From assembly GCA_023091735.1 (NCBI GenBank), contig JALKBU010000064.1, positions 33,356-97,355 on the forward strand: 64,000 nt of DNA. The letters run 5' to 3'. Every line of letters begins with the position of its first letter. Positions within the stretch are counted from its first letter, which is position 1. Below, in pieces: positions 41,544 through 52,205 of this stretch. Source of the stretch: Trichomonas tenax (lineage: Eukaryota > Parabasalia > Trichomonadida > Trichomonadidae). Below the pieces are notes generated by a model that was given only the letters and a program-made list of their open reading frames with translations, was not told the DNA's origin and searched no databases. The position numbers and the translations under genes were made by a program.

Positions 41544-42119
41544 CCCTAAAAATTTTAATTTTTTTGTGCTTTATTTTTGTGTTTTTAAGTCTCAGAATGC
41601 ATATTTATAGCTAAATTACAGAAAATTTCGCATATAACTTAATTAATTTTTTGAGGTTTTTCGTCTTTTGTCCTCTTATTCTGTACTCATCTTCTTCTCT
41701 TCCAATATTATTTCACCCCTTTGTATTTAATGTGACAGTCGCTTCATTATAATTTTTTCAAATTCAATATTCATATATCATATTCTAAACTTTACCACTA
41801 TAAAGAATTAATCAATGAAAATCTATATGTTCAATATCAGAAGTTTGAAATATAATTCAATTCAAAATTCATTTTTGAAATTACTTGCAATTATTTATAT
41901 TTTTTCATGATGTATAAAATGCATTGATTACAAAGCCATTTTATTATTAACAAACAAAATATTTTGGATTGTAACCAAAGGGAATATAATATAAGTTTGG
42001 TGTTGTTATTATAGCAATAAAAAGCCATTATAAAGCAATTTACATATGAAACTTAATTGATATCTTAAATCATTTAAAATAATCAAAAATTAAATAGAAG
42101 AAATGATATGCAAACAAAG
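41544..42119. other. AT-rich spacer
   Basis: Contains the leader of the coiled-coil gene (minus strand) and the 3' flank of the DUF563 gene. No further feature recognised. Confidence 0.4.
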
Positions 42120-43340
42120 TTATCTTTCATCAATGAAGCTATTAACACCATCAGTGTTAGGGAATCTGTTATTTTCTAAGAAGAAAAATGCAGTTTTGAA
42201 AGCTTCAATTGTTTCACTGACGTTAACAAGATTGTATTTGTGATGAAATTGATTAATTGTGACATCATTATACGACACCGCATGTATTCCATGACTGATA
42301 ACATTCATGACGCTAATCATGTCATAAACCTGTGATTGGACCATAACAACAACAGCTTTCTTCGACATCAACATACATCTAAACAAATTGCTTCCTGTTG
42401 TTGTATATAAGAACAAAAGCTTAGACCATACTTTAGCAGAATCACTTAGACTATTTATATTATCTTTAATAGCTTCAAATCTAATATTAGGCCATATTTT
42501 TGATGCATTTCCAATAACATCATCCATATTATAAATATGACGTTTGAATGATTCTCTGTTTAGATATCCATAAACAGTTGGATTAGAATGAGTTATATTA
42601 AAGTGTTCTTTCATTTTCATTCCAAGGTTATATAACGCAGGTCCATAATGACTTAAATGCGGTCTGTTTTCAGCAGCAACCAAAAGTTTAGAAGCAAAAA
42701 CCATTTGATCACCATTAATAAAAATAAATCTATTTCTATATCCTAATGCATCCAATGAATCATCTGTTAATGGTTGAGGACCATGGACAATAACAATAGC
42801 ATTCTTTGCCCAAAAAGAAGGAACGTTAGCTAAAGGAGAAAGAAAATCATCCATGAAATGGCCCCACATATAAGTGAAAGAATGACCAAAAACCATTCCT
42901 AAATGCACTGTTGCAACAACTTTCTTTCCATTTGAATTTCTTATAAAACCAGGTCCTGTATCCGATGGTGGACGAATCCAGTGCGTTCCATTTGTAAATT
43001 CGCCTCCAGCATTGGCATAACAGTTTTCATAAACGTAATATTTGCCAGTGAAGTTTTGATATAATTTTTTAAAGCCCTTTGCACCAAATACAGGGTAAAA
43101 TATTTCATGCAGATCGAACAGTTTAAATTTTTCGGAATCCTTACTATAAAAAAATGCAAGATTATCAAAATCATTCTGCATCGATAAATTATATATTTGT
43201 AATATGTTCATCTCCGATTTTCCATTAAACACTGCTGATACGCTTGAAATATCTGGAATTACTTCATAAAATTTGAATTTTAGGCTAAATGGATCAATAG
43301 AGGTCACAAGAGTGTTCCTATGAAACAATAGTAAGGTCAT
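42120..43340 (-). CDS. GT61/DUF563-family glycosyltransferase
   Basis: GT61 enzymes (plant xylosyl/arabinosyl transferases, animal EOGT) act in the ER/Golgi lumen as type II membrane proteins. Family hallmarks: a W-G-H-F-M-D-D-F-L block (residues ~150 onward), LDALGYRNRFIFINGDQMVFASKLLV, GYLNRESFKRHIYNMDDVI (family Y-x-x-R-x-x-x-x-R-x-x-x-N-x-x-E) and PNIRFEAI, then SAKVWSKLLFLYTTTGSNLFRCMLM, the usual 'G-A/T-x-x-x-N' nucleotide-sugar-side motif. Several N-glycosylation sequons are present. The open frame begins at a TTG at 43388 and the first ATG is at 43340, leaving a short hydrophobic start (MTLLLFH). A better signal-anchor start, at an ATG at 43414-43416 with a run of Phe, is in another frame across a T-rich run, so a single-base indel at the 5' end is possible. 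Confidence 0.75.
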   Translation of the reverse strand: MTLLLFHRNTLVTSIDPFSLKFKFYEVIPDISSVSAVFNGKSEMNILQIYNLSMQNDFDNLAFFYSKDSEKFKLFDLHEIFYPVFGAKGFKKLYQNFTGKYYVYENCYANAGGEFTNGTHWIRPPSDTGPGFIRNSNGKKVVATVHLGMVFGHSFTYMWGHFMDDFLSPLANVPSFWAKNAIVIVHGPQPLTDDSLDALGYRNRFIFINGDQMVFASKLLVAAENRPHLSHYGPALYNLGMKMKEHFNITHSNPTVYGYLNRESFKRHIYNMDDVIGNASKIWPNIRFEAIKDNINSLSDSAKVWSKLLFLYTTTGSNLFRCMLMSKKAVVVMVQSQVYDMISVMNVISHGIHAVSYNDVTINQFHHKYNLVNVSETIEAFKTAFFFLENNRFPNTDGVNSFIDER

Positions 43341-43416
43341 AAAAAGCAAAGATGCCGAAAATACTGTAGCACAATTAACTCTTTGCAAAACAAATAAAAA
43401 AGAAAAAAATAGTCAT

Positions 43417-43900
43417 ATTTTTCCCCACATGATATATAGGCTTTGCTATATCATATTACTTCCATTTCAAACATTCTCACATTATACCATTTTATAGCTC
43501 AAGAAAGCTTTGATTTATTCCTGAGATTTTTTATTGATATATTTGAACACTTGGAGCAATCATGCTCTGTAAAAATTAACGCCAGAACATAACCTTTCCT
43601 TTATCTCATCATATTATATTAATTTCAATCAATATAAGTGTGAAGCTTATATCGCATCGCATCATTAACATATCAGATCAAATTACAACATTTCATTGTC
43701 ATATCTATATCACATCATCAAAAATTCAGATCAAATCACAATATTATCAAATAAATATCACATTATTTAATTATGATACCTATTTCACATTATATCAATC
43801 TCTAATATTTTTAACAACTCATAAAGATATGATGTGATATAGGGTTGATAAAGATACTCAATAAATATAAGGTTCATACTTGCATCACATCAAACTTACC
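43417..43900. repeat. Degenerate ATCACAT/TCAGATCAAA-rich stretch
   Basis: From about 43620 the plus strand repeats loose variants of TATCACATCATCAAA (43640, 43705, 43755, 43790, 43885, and again at 44108) and CAGATCAAAT(T/C)ACA (43675, 43732). It looks like an eroded tandem or satellite repeat; no coding frame is supported. Confidence 0.4.
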
Positions 43901-43904
43901 CAAT

Positions 43905-44105
43905 TTTGCCATAGTTTACACTTCCCTGTTTAATTTGAATGAAAAACATTTCAATGATAAAGGATGGGAAGAGTGTGTGTTTATTCCTTTAGATTCACTT
44001 ATAATAGATGCTTTAATCAGTGCAAGCAATCATGTCGAAATAATCAATGAATAGCAAGTCTTTGTTAAATGTTTCAAATGAATTTTGATACATACTGTGG
44101 CAAAA
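43905..44105 (+). pseudogene. Glycosyltransferase-like relic, copy B (inverted)
   Basis: The plus strand reads the family C terminus HFNDKGWEECVFIPLDSLIIDALIS, ending at the TAG at 44052. Reverse-complemented, 43935-44105 is over 90% identical by eye to 12705-12880, including non-coding bases after the stop. Only this C-terminal end is present. Confidence 0.7.
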
Positions 44106-44164
44106 CTGTATATATCACATCAAAATTAATTGTGTAATAAAAAGTATAATAACCAAACAATTTA

Positions 44165-45169
44165 TTACGTAAAACTAAGTTCATGTTCATCATCAGAGTC
44201 TGTTGATAAGTTGATTGACTTGATGATTGAAATTGATCCTTGTTCAATGAGAGAGTCAATGGATGGACTCTTTTTAATTGGTGAATAAATCGTCGTCAAA
44301 GGAGAAAATTTTGCTTGTGACATCGATCTAATGTTTAATTGGTTTGATTCACCACTTAGGTCGAAATATGGCTCGGTGTTGATTCTTCCTAAACCAGACA
44401 TGATTTTTCTTTCAAAGAAAATATCAATGCTGCGCTCAGTTTTGTCATCATCGCCCAATAACGAATCAATTTCGCGTATTGGAGTGTGCATCGGTGACAA
44501 CATGGAAGAACTGAAGCTGGCAATACTGTTGTTGCTATCATCTTCTTCATCCGATGATGTTCCAAATAACTTTTCTGCTTTTTCGCGGGAGCAAAGTTTA
44601 AAGCATTTATTTGACATGAAAAGGTATTCATTTTTACCGTCTTCGTTGAGAATGCACTTGTTAATGATGACTTTATCATTTTCTTGAAGATTCGCATTAA
44701 ACTTGATGTTGTTGTCGTATTGGCATGAGCTGATCTTTAAATTGATGCATCCTATAGCATTTTCACTAACTGGATCCAAAATATTTGTGTGTATTGAAGT
44801 ATAATTATTCGAATGTACAATTTCAAGCGGTAAGATAATGAAATATTCAGAAAATGCAATAGAATCAGCATCAGGATTCTCGTAAGCGTGGAATTCAACT
44901 CTTAGCTTTTGATTTAATGTCGATTGGATATTAAAGTCATCGATAGAGACCTTAAAAGGAACTGAAAATGGAGAGTATTTGGTGGTGCACATCATACTCT
45001 CAGACTTAATACTAAATTTTTCATCTGCAGATGTTAACTTGATGATTAAATTCTTGTTTAGAATGGATTCTGGATTTTCTCCTGTCAGCACCTTAAAGAG
45101 TATCATGTTTTCGTTCTTTTGCGTTTGAATTGGAGTCTCATCTGGTTTATCTGAAAGCAGAAATTCCAT
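44165..45169 (-). CDS. Unknown protein with N-terminal beta-rich domain and acidic/Ser-rich tail
   Basis: 334 residues. The first ~190 are beta-rich (ILNKNLIIKLTSADEKFSI, KLRVEFHAYENPDADSIAF, AIGCINLKISSCQYDNN) and might be a C2-like sandwich, which is a guess. The remainder is acidic and Ser-rich with repeated short motifs (SPMHTPIREID, SLLGDDDKTE, SPIKKSPSIDSL) suitable for phosphorylation. No family recognised. It diverges from the BEACH gene. Confidence 0.55.
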   Translation of the reverse strand: MEFLLSDKPDETPIQTQKNENMILFKVLTGENPESILNKNLIIKLTSADEKFSIKSESMMCTTKYSPFSVPFKVSIDDFNIQSTLNQKLRVEFHAYENPDADSIAFSEYFIILPLEIVHSNNYTSIHTNILDPVSENAIGCINLKISSCQYDNNIKFNANLQENDKVIINKCILNEDGKNEYLFMSNKCFKLCSREKAEKLFGTSSDEEDDSNNSIASFSSSMLSPMHTPIREIDSLLGDDDKTERSIDIFFERKIMSGLGRINTEPYFDLSGESNQLNIRSMSQAKFSPLTTIYSPIKKSPSIDSLIEQGSISIIKSINLSTDSDDEHELSFT

Positions 45170-45406
45170 TTTTAATTTTTATTTTAAACGCACATTGCAC
45201 ATCAAATTTTATTCTTGATTTATATAATACATCTAAAACAATAAATATTTATCGTAGAAAAATAGTCTGAAAACGAGTGTAAAGTTCACTTTTTGTCGAA
45301 TTAAGTTTTTTATCCAAGCAAAATACTGCAATATATCATAAAAAGTTGAAATTTGAGGGAAATAAAATAGTTTGACAAATTGAGAGCGACACTTTTTACA
45401 ATTTGA

Positions 45407-48400
45407 ATGGAATCAATTTTACATCGAAAGCACGGTTCCATTCAAAGTAATTTCAAGTTCAACACTTCGCAGTACCTGAAAGATCTGTTTTCTCTCGAAC
45501 TACCGACGCCGAATCCTCCTTTTCCGAGGACTTTCACGAATTTGATTCCAAAAATCGATACAGAGATAAAGAAAATTAATTTTGAAGATAAAGAGAAAGT
45601 GAAGAGCATCTTGCATCTTGAATACACTGAACGTTTCATTATATTATTGTCTATTGAAGAAAATAAATATACAATATTGTTATCAAAAGAAAACAAACAG
45701 TATTCTGCTGCTATTATATTGCAGTCCTTGGCCTCGTTGTGCTATTACGAAAGTACAACTCTCGATTTCGAAACGTCAAATTTGTTGCTAAATTTGATTG
45801 TGTTTGTTTGCGAGATATTCCCACAGAACAAAACTTTAATTTCGAAAGCATTTTATCTGATATACGAAAAATTTATAACCTCAAAGAATATTACTGACTA
45901 TATTCGATTATTTACAAAAATAGCTTCAAACATTGATATAACACTTGATTTTTACGCAGAGATACATCTGAAGATGCTTACGTGCCTAATTAATATATTT
46001 AATCAAAAAATTGATGAACTAATATCACTAAAATTTAACCAATTCATAGTATATATCGATCCAATGTACAATAGAGATGATATTAAGTTTGAAAACATGG
46101 ATACAATTGATAATTTGTATGGAGCATTTTCTGTATTAAAATTAAATGAAATTTGGGGAAACTTTACAAAGCAGACAACAATACACACGTTTTATATGAC
46201 AATGATGAATATTATACTGAAATTAGAAAGAATCACAAATCATGAATTCAAATTATTCGGCCAAATTATACGAGAAATACTAAATATCAATCAGTTATTA
46301 CCTCTAAGACCTACAAATAGAATCCAACCGATGATAGAAAACGAAGAATTATCACAAGTTCAATTAATCAAATTAGGTCCGAATAAAATTCCACAAATAA
46401 CTAATTTCAACCCTATATTACCAACAATTTCGATTTTAGAAAAGACGGCCACTTATTGCATTTTTGATGGACTCACTTATGGTGGAGAAATTCTCACAGC
46501 AATAAAAAAACTCCTGAAAATGGAAAAAACAGAGAAAGATATCAACTTGAAATTGCTGATTATATTAATGGCTTGTAAAGCTCCAAACACTACATCAGAA
46601 TTATATAACTTACTCGATGAATTTCAAGCATTGAGCATTTTATTCGACACCGATTTAATTTATCCTGAAGTTACAATATTTGACGAAGATTACTCAAAAG
46701 CAATTATCAGCACACGCTCCATTGTACAAAGCACGATATATAGATTCATTATTGATTCACCATCAAATCCAAAATTAATCAATCAGCTCGAAATGCTTTT
46801 AAATATAATAAAATTCTTTCCAGAATTATTCACTGAATACACACTTATGTACCAAAAAGTATTTTCAAATTTACTCGAAAATCATGTTAGAACAACAGAA
46901 ATCCTCGATTTATTCGTCAGCGAGATTAACATTCAACAAAATTGTTTCTTAGAGAAAGCAAAAAATTCAGAAAAATATTTTCCTCTTTTCATCAAATTAT
47001 TGTCGGCTATTTTTAGTAACGTTAATACATGGGATCCAGAGATGCTATGCAAACATAGTATTTATAGCCAACTATTGACAATAATATTCAATCCTGCGAT
47101 ATCAGATGAAGTTTCAAAAATTCTTTCGATAGTTTTGCCGGCAGCATTGAAAAATTTCGAAACACATTTTACCGAATTAATATTCAGTCTATTAATAGAA
47201 AGAGCTATTTTCTCAAGTTACTATGTGAATTTGAATCCAAAGCTTTTATCTGTATTCCTAAAATTGCTTTGGGAATCAACAATTTCATCGGATATCAGTG
47301 TTCAAAACACTTTTTCCAAAAGCGGTTTAATATCATCACTAATTCCAATTATGTTCACTCCAAATGTTGGAACATCAAACATTGCAACAATTTTGAGAAT
47401 ATTAGGATATAATGCAATGTATTCATTGAATGATGAATTAACAGATTATTCAGCAATTGCAAATTTGTTGACAAAAGTCGGAATTACTCAAGAAATTTAC
47501 GAAGCGTGCAAATGTTTACTGAGTGGTTCAAGAACATCATTTTGTTCTCTTGAAAATGTTAAAGCATATCCTTTAATCAATGCAATATTCGAAAGTGGTT
47601 TTTGCATCGATTTCTTAACATCACTTGACAAACTCGTTAAAGAAAGTATTCAAGCGATTTTCGATTGTTTTCATGCAGGTGTTCTACCAAAGCTTCTTAA
47701 GATTGCAAATTCATTGAATGACAAACATACAATTGAGCTTTGTTTCTCTATTTTTGAAAAGATTGCTTCACACATTTCTGATAGACAAACATTTCTAGAA
47801 TTTACAAGTTATTTGAAACCAAGACCAAATCAACGACAATCAAAACTAATGTCTCATTTATTAAATACATTGTTAATACTCTCGGCTCAACCAGTTTTCG
47901 ATGAACATTCTTTAATGAAAGTATCAAGAAACAGTGGTTCCATTGAACTTCAAAAATTGAAATTCTGTCCAAGCGGAATGAATGAAGCAATGATATTCGA
48001 TCTTAGGATCACGGGTTTATCATCAACAAGCTTTTTGCCATTGTTTTATTTCCTCAATACTAGAAATAATGTATATCTTTCTGCTTTTCTTTATTCTGAC
48101 AGACTCCAAATCAGATCAAATGCTTATAATTCAACCATTGAGATTCCGTGCAAATTCAAGTTTAACGTTTGGAATAGATTCCATATTGACTTCAAATCTT
48201 TTGATAATGTGACATTTTATATAAATGGAAACAAAATCGGAGATGGAAGCTCAAAATCTTCTGTGACAATGGAGTTATTTGATCAAACTATTCTTTTTCC
48301 AAATGGAGCTTCACACGAAATGCAAGCACACTTCAAGCAATTCGCACTATTCGAAAACATGAATTTTGAAGTCGTTAAAACAACTTTGCAGCAAAAGGAA

Positions 48401-51400
48401 ATAACATTCAATGAATCTCCAACAAAAAGCATTCTTATTACTACAGAATATATGTTTGGAAAGAAATTTGTTATTTTGGGAATAAATATATTCCTCAATG
48501 CAAATGGACAAGTTTTCAAGAATATTAATCCATTTGCTAGATATTTCATGATAGAAAATGGTATTGATTATGTTGTCCAGACAATTATGCAGATAGATTA
48601 TCCTAATGAAAATGGGAAATATAACGAATTCTTCTTGAAGCAATTCATTGATGCTATTTTCTGTTTGATGTCTACTTCAGATATAGTGATGCAAAGAATG
48701 CTCGAAATTGATGGATTCTCTGTCATGGCATATTATTTGTCAAAATCAAAGATACTAAAAGTTGATTCAGCTTTCTGGATGAAGATTTGCCAAATAGGTC
48801 ATGCACTGAAAGATCAGACGCTTCTTACAAGTTTTTACATTAACTTATCTCTTAATTATTCGATTTGGAAGTATCTCGATATGAATGTTCAGTTTGAAGT
48901 TTTTCAGTATTGGAAGACAACAGCAAACACAAAATACAGCATTTTCTATGTTGCTCTTCCAACAATAAGAATTGCTGATGTTATAACTTCTCTTTTCAAA
49001 CAAGGAAAATTGAATGACCAGTGTCTGCAAGTTCTTATTGAAGTTCTTTGCATCTTATTGACAAATTCTTATAAGTCCAGTGATTTGAAATTTGTCAGCG
49101 ATCTTTTTGGGGTTTTATCAACGAATCAATCATTTTTCATCCAATCGACACAAAGACTGAAACAATACACTCAATCGAAGATGGAATTGTTTTATGCTTT
49201 GTCTTATAAAATTGTTACAGCGAAATGGATTTCGAATATTAAGAATGCCGATATTTTATGTGGAATCGCAGATGATTTCGCTTGGCCAATTGATGATTCC
49301 TTTGTTCCTTTCTTCTTGAATTATTTAAAAGGAATGAAGTCACAGCCAATTGATGTTGTGCATCATTTGCTTCATGATTTCGCAAATATCTTAGTTGGTA
49401 AATCAAAGATCGAAATTTCGCAATTAGTTCAACACAAGAAAACATGGATGATTAATGCAGATGTTTTCCCGTTTGTATTGATTAATTCATGTTTTGCTGA
49501 ATCACAAATTGTCCAAGAAACAATGTATTTCATTTCCGTTCTTTTCATTTTCACTGGCGCAAGAGATACAATCAGCACAATAATGAAACCATTCACGAAT
49601 ATGCTTCTTTGCGTTCTTTTCCTTTTCCTTCAGGATTCACTTTTTGATCCGTTCATTCTTTATTTGACTTCATCAACAGAAATTCTTCGATCTGCTTTGA
49701 ATATTTACACTGCTATCGAAGTTTCGAGTAATGTTAATTTAGATCAATTCATTACTTCATTAATTGAAAAGTCAATTAAATACATTTTCACACAGCCGCA
49801 GCCATTGGACAAACAAGAATTTCTTAACTTGTTTGTTGATTATATTTGCTTCAGACCAATATCGAACTTCGATCACACAGCAAGAGTTCAGTTATCATCT
49901 GTGAAACCATTCGATATAATTATGAATTTGAAAGGTTTCATTTTCCCGCAGTTTAATTTTTCACCGAGATTCGAAAACGGAAGTATTTTTTATGGAAATA
50001 ATTTGAAGAGCATTGCATCATATGTTATTGGAAAGACATCGGATATTTCACGTCTCGTGATTCCATTATCATTATGTTTGAACAATCAAGAAAACAAAGA
50101 ATTCTGTGATATATTGGATGAAATATTTAATACATCAGGAAAGAACAGAACATTAATGATTCCTGCTATTTATCAAGTCACAAAATTAGAAAACAGAATC
50201 CAAGAAGTTCCAAAATTCATGAAAGAAATAGAAAAAACAAAACCCACGAAAGAGTTATTTGAGTCCAATCAAAGAGTCATTGAAACATATTCTCAAGAAA
50301 TTGATTTCAAACTCGTGAGAATTAACAAATTGTTTTTCGAAATGGATGAAAATATTTCTTCCAATACGGATGAAGAGAGCTCAGAAAATATATCAATTGC
50401 CCAATTAGAAATTCAATCACTCAAGAAATTAGAAATCGCCGCAAGTAAAATGGAAAAGAATGTTTTGTGTGTTAAGATGCCATCGGAATTTGGAAGAGGA
50501 TTTTATTATGATAATCAATTCAGACTTATTGTTCATCAGCCAACAAATAAATCGAATACAAGATGCATTAAATCAATTGTTTATCAAAATGATTCTATGT
50601 TCAAGACTTCTGCATCTCTTGTGGAGTTAAAATCATCAGAAACTGGAACGTTTGGAATCAAAAAAGATTGCATTTATTTTATTTCTTCCAATCGAAGTTT
50701 GCAGATATTTAATCATCAAATAACTTATATATTCCAAGGATCAACAGATAAATCAATGCAAGTTTTCTCAAACGAAGGATCCACACTTCATTATTTCGTG
50801 TTTGAAAATCAAATTTATGACTCTATTCTTGAAAAGATGGACACAAGCGATATTAAATTCGTTCAAAGATCAGATTTGACAAAAGATATATCATCTCTAT
50901 ATTCTAAATGGCAGCGTCACTACATTTCTACGTTCGAGTTTTTAATGTGGATCAATTTGATCAATGGGCGATGTTTAAATGATATAAATTCATATCCAAT
51001 TTTCCCTTTGATCAATAACGATGTTCTTCCAAGTGATGCGTTTAGAAAATTCATGATTAAATTAGGTGCAGATGAAAACAAAGAATTCGAAAACGATGTT
51101 TATCCACCAGATTTCTTCTATGATACAGATTCAATTGATGCAGCTTCAAAACTTGAACTTATTTCAAAGCTCTCTTTTAAGTTGGAGACTGATAATCACG
51201 CAAGTTGGATTTCGAAACATTTCCCGCATTTCCATTCAGTTCCTGTTCGTGAAATTCGTTCAAGTTTCGAGTTCTCTAAAGCAGAGACAAAATTTAATTT
51301 AGAACAACCTCCAATTTGCCTTTCATTTGATGATAATGTTATTATTGCTGTATTATCAAATCTAATTGCAATCAATTCCGTTATATATCCTCACCAATTT

Positions 51401-52165
51401 AATATTAGCATGGACAAATCAGTTATCAGTCAATTGCTTCCTTCAACAGGCAATTTATTTGCATTTATGGGAACAGACAAATTGATTTATTCACCAGAAG
51501 ACAGCACTGATATTTACATATTTGACACAAAGACAACAAAGCTGCCATTTAATTCACATTTGGGATCAATAACAAACATTTTTGCTTCATCTCCATATTT
51601 CCTAAGCATAGGATCTGATATGATTGCGTCTCTTTATTACATGAATGACAAAAATGTTACTTTTTGTTCGACATTATCTGTTCATGTCAATCCAATTGTT
51701 GCAGGTGCTGTTTCTTCATCATTATCAATAGCTGCAACATTCTCTAGTGATTCTATGTTAGTTATTTCTTCGATTCCAAATCTTTCTCCATTAAGAACAT
51801 TGACATTCCAAGGAAAACCAAAACTTGTCAGGATTGGAGAACAAAACGGAATAATTATTGCTGTTACTGAAAAAGATTCGAATACGATAATTCATGTTTA
51901 TAGTATCAATGGGGATTTCATTTGTTCGAAAGAATTTACAGATTTCGTTCAGGATATTCAAGTCTACAAAGTCAATATGTTTGATGTTATTGTTGTTCAG
52001 TTTGTTATGGAAATCCGTTTCTTTGATTTTAGAAATCTCGAACAAATTTCGACTCCATTGAAGAGCGACCGAAGCTACAAAATTGTTGGATACAATTATG
52101 CTTCAAACACGCTTCAGCTGTGTAATTCTAATCAGATTATTTTATCGAAATGTAAGCTTATTTAA
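45407..52165 (+). CDS. Giant BEACH-domain/WD40 protein
   Basis: BEACH proteins (LYST, neurobeachin, WDFY3/ALFY) scaffold vesicle traffic, lysosome size and autophagy. At 2252 residues, the N-terminal ~850 are helical armadillo-like; ~855-960 look like a concanavalin-like lectin domain (FDLRITGLSSTSFLPLFYFL, NVWNRFHIDFKSFDNVTFYI); then more helical repeats; a PH-like segment before the BEACH core; and the BEACH signature WQRHYISTFEFLMWINLING and DINSYPIFPL near residues 1837-1865. The rest of BEACH is strongly reduced: the usual P-F-H-Y-G-T-H-Y-S block is absent and only a short F-F-Y-D-x-D and a following helical part remain. The last ~290 residues are WD40-like blades (LGSITNIFASSPYFLSIGSD and others). 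Single ATG at 45407 after a GACACTTTTTAC leader. Confidence 0.85.
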   Translation: MESILHRKHGSIQSNFKFNTSQYLKDLFSLELPTPNPPFPRTFTNLIPKIDTEIKKINFEDKEKVKSILHLEYTERFIILLSIEENKYTILLSKENKQYSAAIILQSLASLCYYESTTLDFETSNLLLNLIVFVCEIFPQNKTLISKAFYLIYEKFITSKNITDYIRLFTKIASNIDITLDFYAEIHLKMLTCLINIFNQKIDELISLKFNQFIVYIDPMYNRDDIKFENMDTIDNLYGAFSVLKLNEIWGNFTKQTTIHTFYMTMMNIILKLERITNHEFKLFGQIIREILNINQLLPLRPTNRIQPMIENEELSQVQLIKLGPNKIPQITNFNPILPTISILEKTATYCIFDGLTYGGEILTAIKKLLKMEKTEKDINLKLLIILMACKAPNTTSELYNLLDEFQALSILFDTDLIYPEVTIFDEDYSKAIISTRSIVQSTIYRFIIDSPSNPKLINQLEMLLNIIKFFPELFTEYTLMYQKVFSNLLENHVRTTEILDLFVSEINIQQNCFLEKAKNSEKYFPLFIKLLSAIFSNVNTWDPEMLCKHSIYSQLLTIIFNPAISDEVSKILSIVLPAALKNFETHFTELIFSLLIERAIFSSYYVNLNPKLLSVFLKLLWESTISSDISVQNTFSKSGLISSLIPIMFTPNVGTSNIATILRILGYNAMYSLNDELTDYSAIANLLTKVGITQEIYEACKCLLSGSRTSFCSLENVKAYPLINAIFESGFCIDFLTSLDKLVKESIQAIFDCFHAGVLPKLLKIANSLNDKHTIELCFSIFEKIASHISDRQTFLEFTSYLKPRPNQRQSKLMSHLLNTLLILSAQPVFDEHSLMKVSRNSGSIELQKLKFCPSGMNEAMIFDLRITGLSSTSFLPLFYFLNTRNNVYLSAFLYSDRLQIRSNAYNSTIEIPCKFKFNVWNRFHIDFKSFDNVTFYINGNKIGDGSSKSSVTMELFDQTILFPNGASHEMQAHFKQFALFENMNFEVVKTTLQQKEITFNESPTKSILITTEYMFGKKFVILGINIFLNANGQVFKNINPFARYFMIENGIDYVVQTIMQIDYPNENGKYNEFFLKQFIDAIFCLMSTSDIVMQRMLEIDGFSVMAYYLSKSKILKVDSAFWMKICQIGHALKDQTLLTSFYINLSLNYSIWKYLDMNVQFEVFQYWKTTANTKYSIFYVALPTIRIADVITSLFKQGKLNDQCLQVLIEVLCILLTNSYKSSDLKFVSDLFGVLSTNQSFFIQSTQRLKQYTQSKMELFYALSYKIVTAKWISNIKNADILCGIADDFAWPIDDSFVPFFLNYLKGMKSQPIDVVHHLLHDFANILVGKSKIEISQLVQHKKTWMINADVFPFVLINSCFAESQIVQETMYFISVLFIFTGARDTISTIMKPFTNMLLCVLFLFLQDSLFDPFILYLTSSTEILRSALNIYTAIEVSSNVNLDQFITSLIEKSIKYIFTQPQPLDKQEFLNLFVDYICFRPISNFDHTARVQLSSVKPFDIIMNLKGFIFPQFNFSPRFENGSIFYGNNLKSIASYVIGKTSDISRLVIPLSLCLNNQENKEFCDILDEIFNTSGKNRTLMIPAIYQVTKLENRIQEVPKFMKEIEKTKPTKELFESNQRVIETYSQEIDFKLVRINKLFFEMDENISSNTDEESSENISIAQLEIQSLKKLEIAASKMEKNVLCVKMPSEFGRGFYYDNQFRLIVHQPTNKSNTRCIKSIVYQNDSMFKTSASLVELKSSETGTFGIKKDCIYFISSNRSLQIFNHQITYIFQGSTDKSMQVFSNEGSTLHYFVFENQIYDSILEKMDTSDIKFVQRSDLTKDISSLYSKWQRHYISTFEFLMWINLINGRCLNDINSYPIFPLINNDVLPSDAFRKFMIKLGADENKEFENDVYPPDFFYDTDSIDAASKLELISKLSFKLETDNHASWISKHFPHFHSVPVREIRSSFEFSKAETKFNLEQPPICLSFDDNVIIAVLSNLIAINSVIYPHQFNISMDKSVISQLLPSTGNLFAFMGTDKLIYSPEDSTDIYIFDTKTTKLPFNSHLGSITNIFASSPYFLSIGSDMIASLYYMNDKNVTFCSTLSVHVNPIVAGAVSSSLSIAATFSSDSMLVISSIPNLSPLRTLTFQGKPKLVRIGEQNGIIIAVTEKDSNTIIHVYSINGDFICSKEFTDFVQDIQVYKVNMFDVIVVQFVMEIRFFDFRNLEQISTPLKSDRSYKIVGYNYASNTLQLCNSNQIILSKCKLI

Positions 52166-52205
52166 TATATTTTTATTGTTTGTATTATAAATTATCGATA
52201 TTATT

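Noticed and set aside
43600..44120. CRISPR-like array of ATCACAT repeats
   Set aside because: Repeats vary in spacing and sequence, no constant repeat length and no cas genes; also a eukaryotic context.
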